From SAR202 cluster bacterium (GTDB lineage Bacteria; Chloroflexota; Dehalococcoidia; UBA3495): a stretch of 7,063 bases of DNA. Position 1 is the stretch's first letter, and every line of letters starts with the position of its first letter. The position numbers and the translations under genes are program-made. Below are positions 6,606 to 7,063 of this stretch, in pieces. The DNA is taken from contig VFFT01000117.1 in the NCBI GenBank assembly GCA_009392775.1, forward strand, positions 1 through 7,063, in the 5' to 3' direction. A model generated the notes under the pieces. It saw only the letters and a list, made by a program, of their open reading frames with translations, was not told the origin of the DNA and made no database searches.

Positions 6606-7063
6606 TTACTGTAGTGTGAGTAACCCAACTATCTCGTCTGCGTAGTCATGTGCTAACTGCTGGACTTCAGACACGCTGCGCGAGGGCAGTGGGCTAGGTA
6701 ATACTACTATCCTCGTATCCGGCATTCCTAACGCATTAGCTCTGGTATGGGCAGCTTTGATGAAGGAGCTAGTTATGACGCTTACAGATGGAATACCTTG
6801 GGATTCTGTTAAAACTGTATCGTGGAGACCCCACGCTGTGCAGGACCCTCAATCAGCAACACCGTGCACTATGGCATCGCAATCTTCAATCAAAGAGTCG
6901 ATGGTTTCTTCTGCGCAGGGACGACTGAAGGTGAATTTAGTCGCGTATATAACTTTATCAGCGCCGTAATCATTCTCAAGTACTGTTTGTAATTCCTTTA
7001 AGAAATTGTCCGCGTGAAATTTGCGGTTCTCTAGAAGACCAATAGTTTTACCTTTTAGGCTTG
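6606..7063 (-). CDS. UGSC-family selenoprotein with in-frame TGA (Sec), 5' end cut by window edge
   Basis: Read from 7061 to the TAA at 6608..6606 this frame gives 151 residues, interrupted only by TGA at 6851..6849 (visible residue 71). The local sequence is GVADUGSCTAW, matching the UGSC family signature G-x-G/A-D-(U/C)-G-S-C-T, in which the first position is Sec or Cys. Family features continue on both sides: LKGKTIGLLENRK-x2-AD near the visible start (2-18), CDAIVHGVAD before the Sec, then GLHDTVLTESQGIPSV, a TSSFIKAAHTRANALG helix and MPDTRIVVLPSPLP. Continuity of homology across the TGA, plus a SECIS-like hairpin just after it, argues for selenocysteine and against a pseudogene. All tryptophans in dnaE use TGG and neither dnaE nor dnaG contains an in-frame TGA, so reassignment of TGA to Trp or Gly is unlikely. 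The U-x-x-C spacing resembles thioredoxin-like redox centres; substrate and reaction are unknown. The missing N-terminus is probably short (about 15-40 residues by family recall). A conserved partner gene follows 45 bases downstream. Confidence 0.9.
6821..6851 (-). promoter_or_regulatory. Bacterial SECIS element directing selenocysteine at TGA 6851..6849
   Basis: In the mRNA the UGA is followed by 13 bases and then a hairpin CGUGG-GGUCU-CCACG (6835..6821): five Watson-Crick pairs and a five-base loop. The loop (6830..6826) begins 18 bases after the UGA and carries the exposed G-U typical of bacterial SECIS elements; GGUCU is also the apical sequence of the E. coli fdhF SECIS, where the loop lies at a similar distance. 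A short lower helix CUG (6843..6841) with CAG (6817..6815) can extend it across an internal loop. SelB bound here would deliver Sec-tRNA to the ribosome. Confidence 0.8.

Noticed and set aside
6606..6851. TGA as a nonsense mutation making the UGSC gene a pseudogene
   Set aside because: The TGA falls exactly on the Sec/Cys position of the family motif, the frame is intact on both sides, and a SECIS-like hairpin follows at the right distance.

Overview
The window reads as a piece of chromosome from a free-living bacterium, most likely a member of the Chloroflexota and plausibly the marine SAR202 / Dehalococcoidia group. The lineage hint comes from the replication proteins: the primase zinc finger has a CFGAC (Cys-x3-Cys) second knuckle, and the DnaE polymerase starts HLHTHTEYSMLDG with a complete-looking PHP site. 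The presence of a UGSC-type selenoprotein also fits. This placement is from recall of family sequences and was not tested by a search. All five genes lie on the minus strand. I see no rRNA, tRNA, CRISPR, insertion sequence or phage gene.

Read in the direction of transcription (high to low coordinates), the first gene is a partial UGSC-family protein (7063 to 6606). It contains an in-frame TGA at 6851..6849, at exactly the point where the family has its U/C-G-S-C motif. Immediately downstream is a perfect 5-bp hairpin with the loop GGUCU, the same apical sequence as in the SECIS element of Escherichia coli fdhF. This gene is therefore best read as a selenoprotein, and a standard gene caller would break it. 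It is followed after 45 bases by a 356-residue conserved protein of unknown function, which I believe is a recurrent neighbour of UGSC genes. The two look like one operon. A 73-residue Cys/His-rich, zinc-ribbon-like protein then follows after about 110 bases and is closed by a likely terminator hairpin near 5113..5145.

The second half is a replication block. dnaE (DNA polymerase III alpha, 1190 residues from the preferred ATG at 4943) carries PHP, palm/fingers with the catalytic aspartates, a QTNMF clamp-binding motif, an OB fold, a hydrophilic linker and a C-terminal domain. dnaG (DNA primase) follows, with its own probable promoter bearing a perfect TGTTATAAT extended -10. dnaG runs off the left edge of the window after 386 codons, with the zinc finger, RNA polymerase core and TOPRIM acidic residues all present.

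The most interesting signal is the UGSC selenoprotein and its partner: a two-gene, probably redox-related module whose biochemical function is, to my knowledge, not established. The host would need the SelA/SelB/SelC/SelD machinery, which is not in this window.
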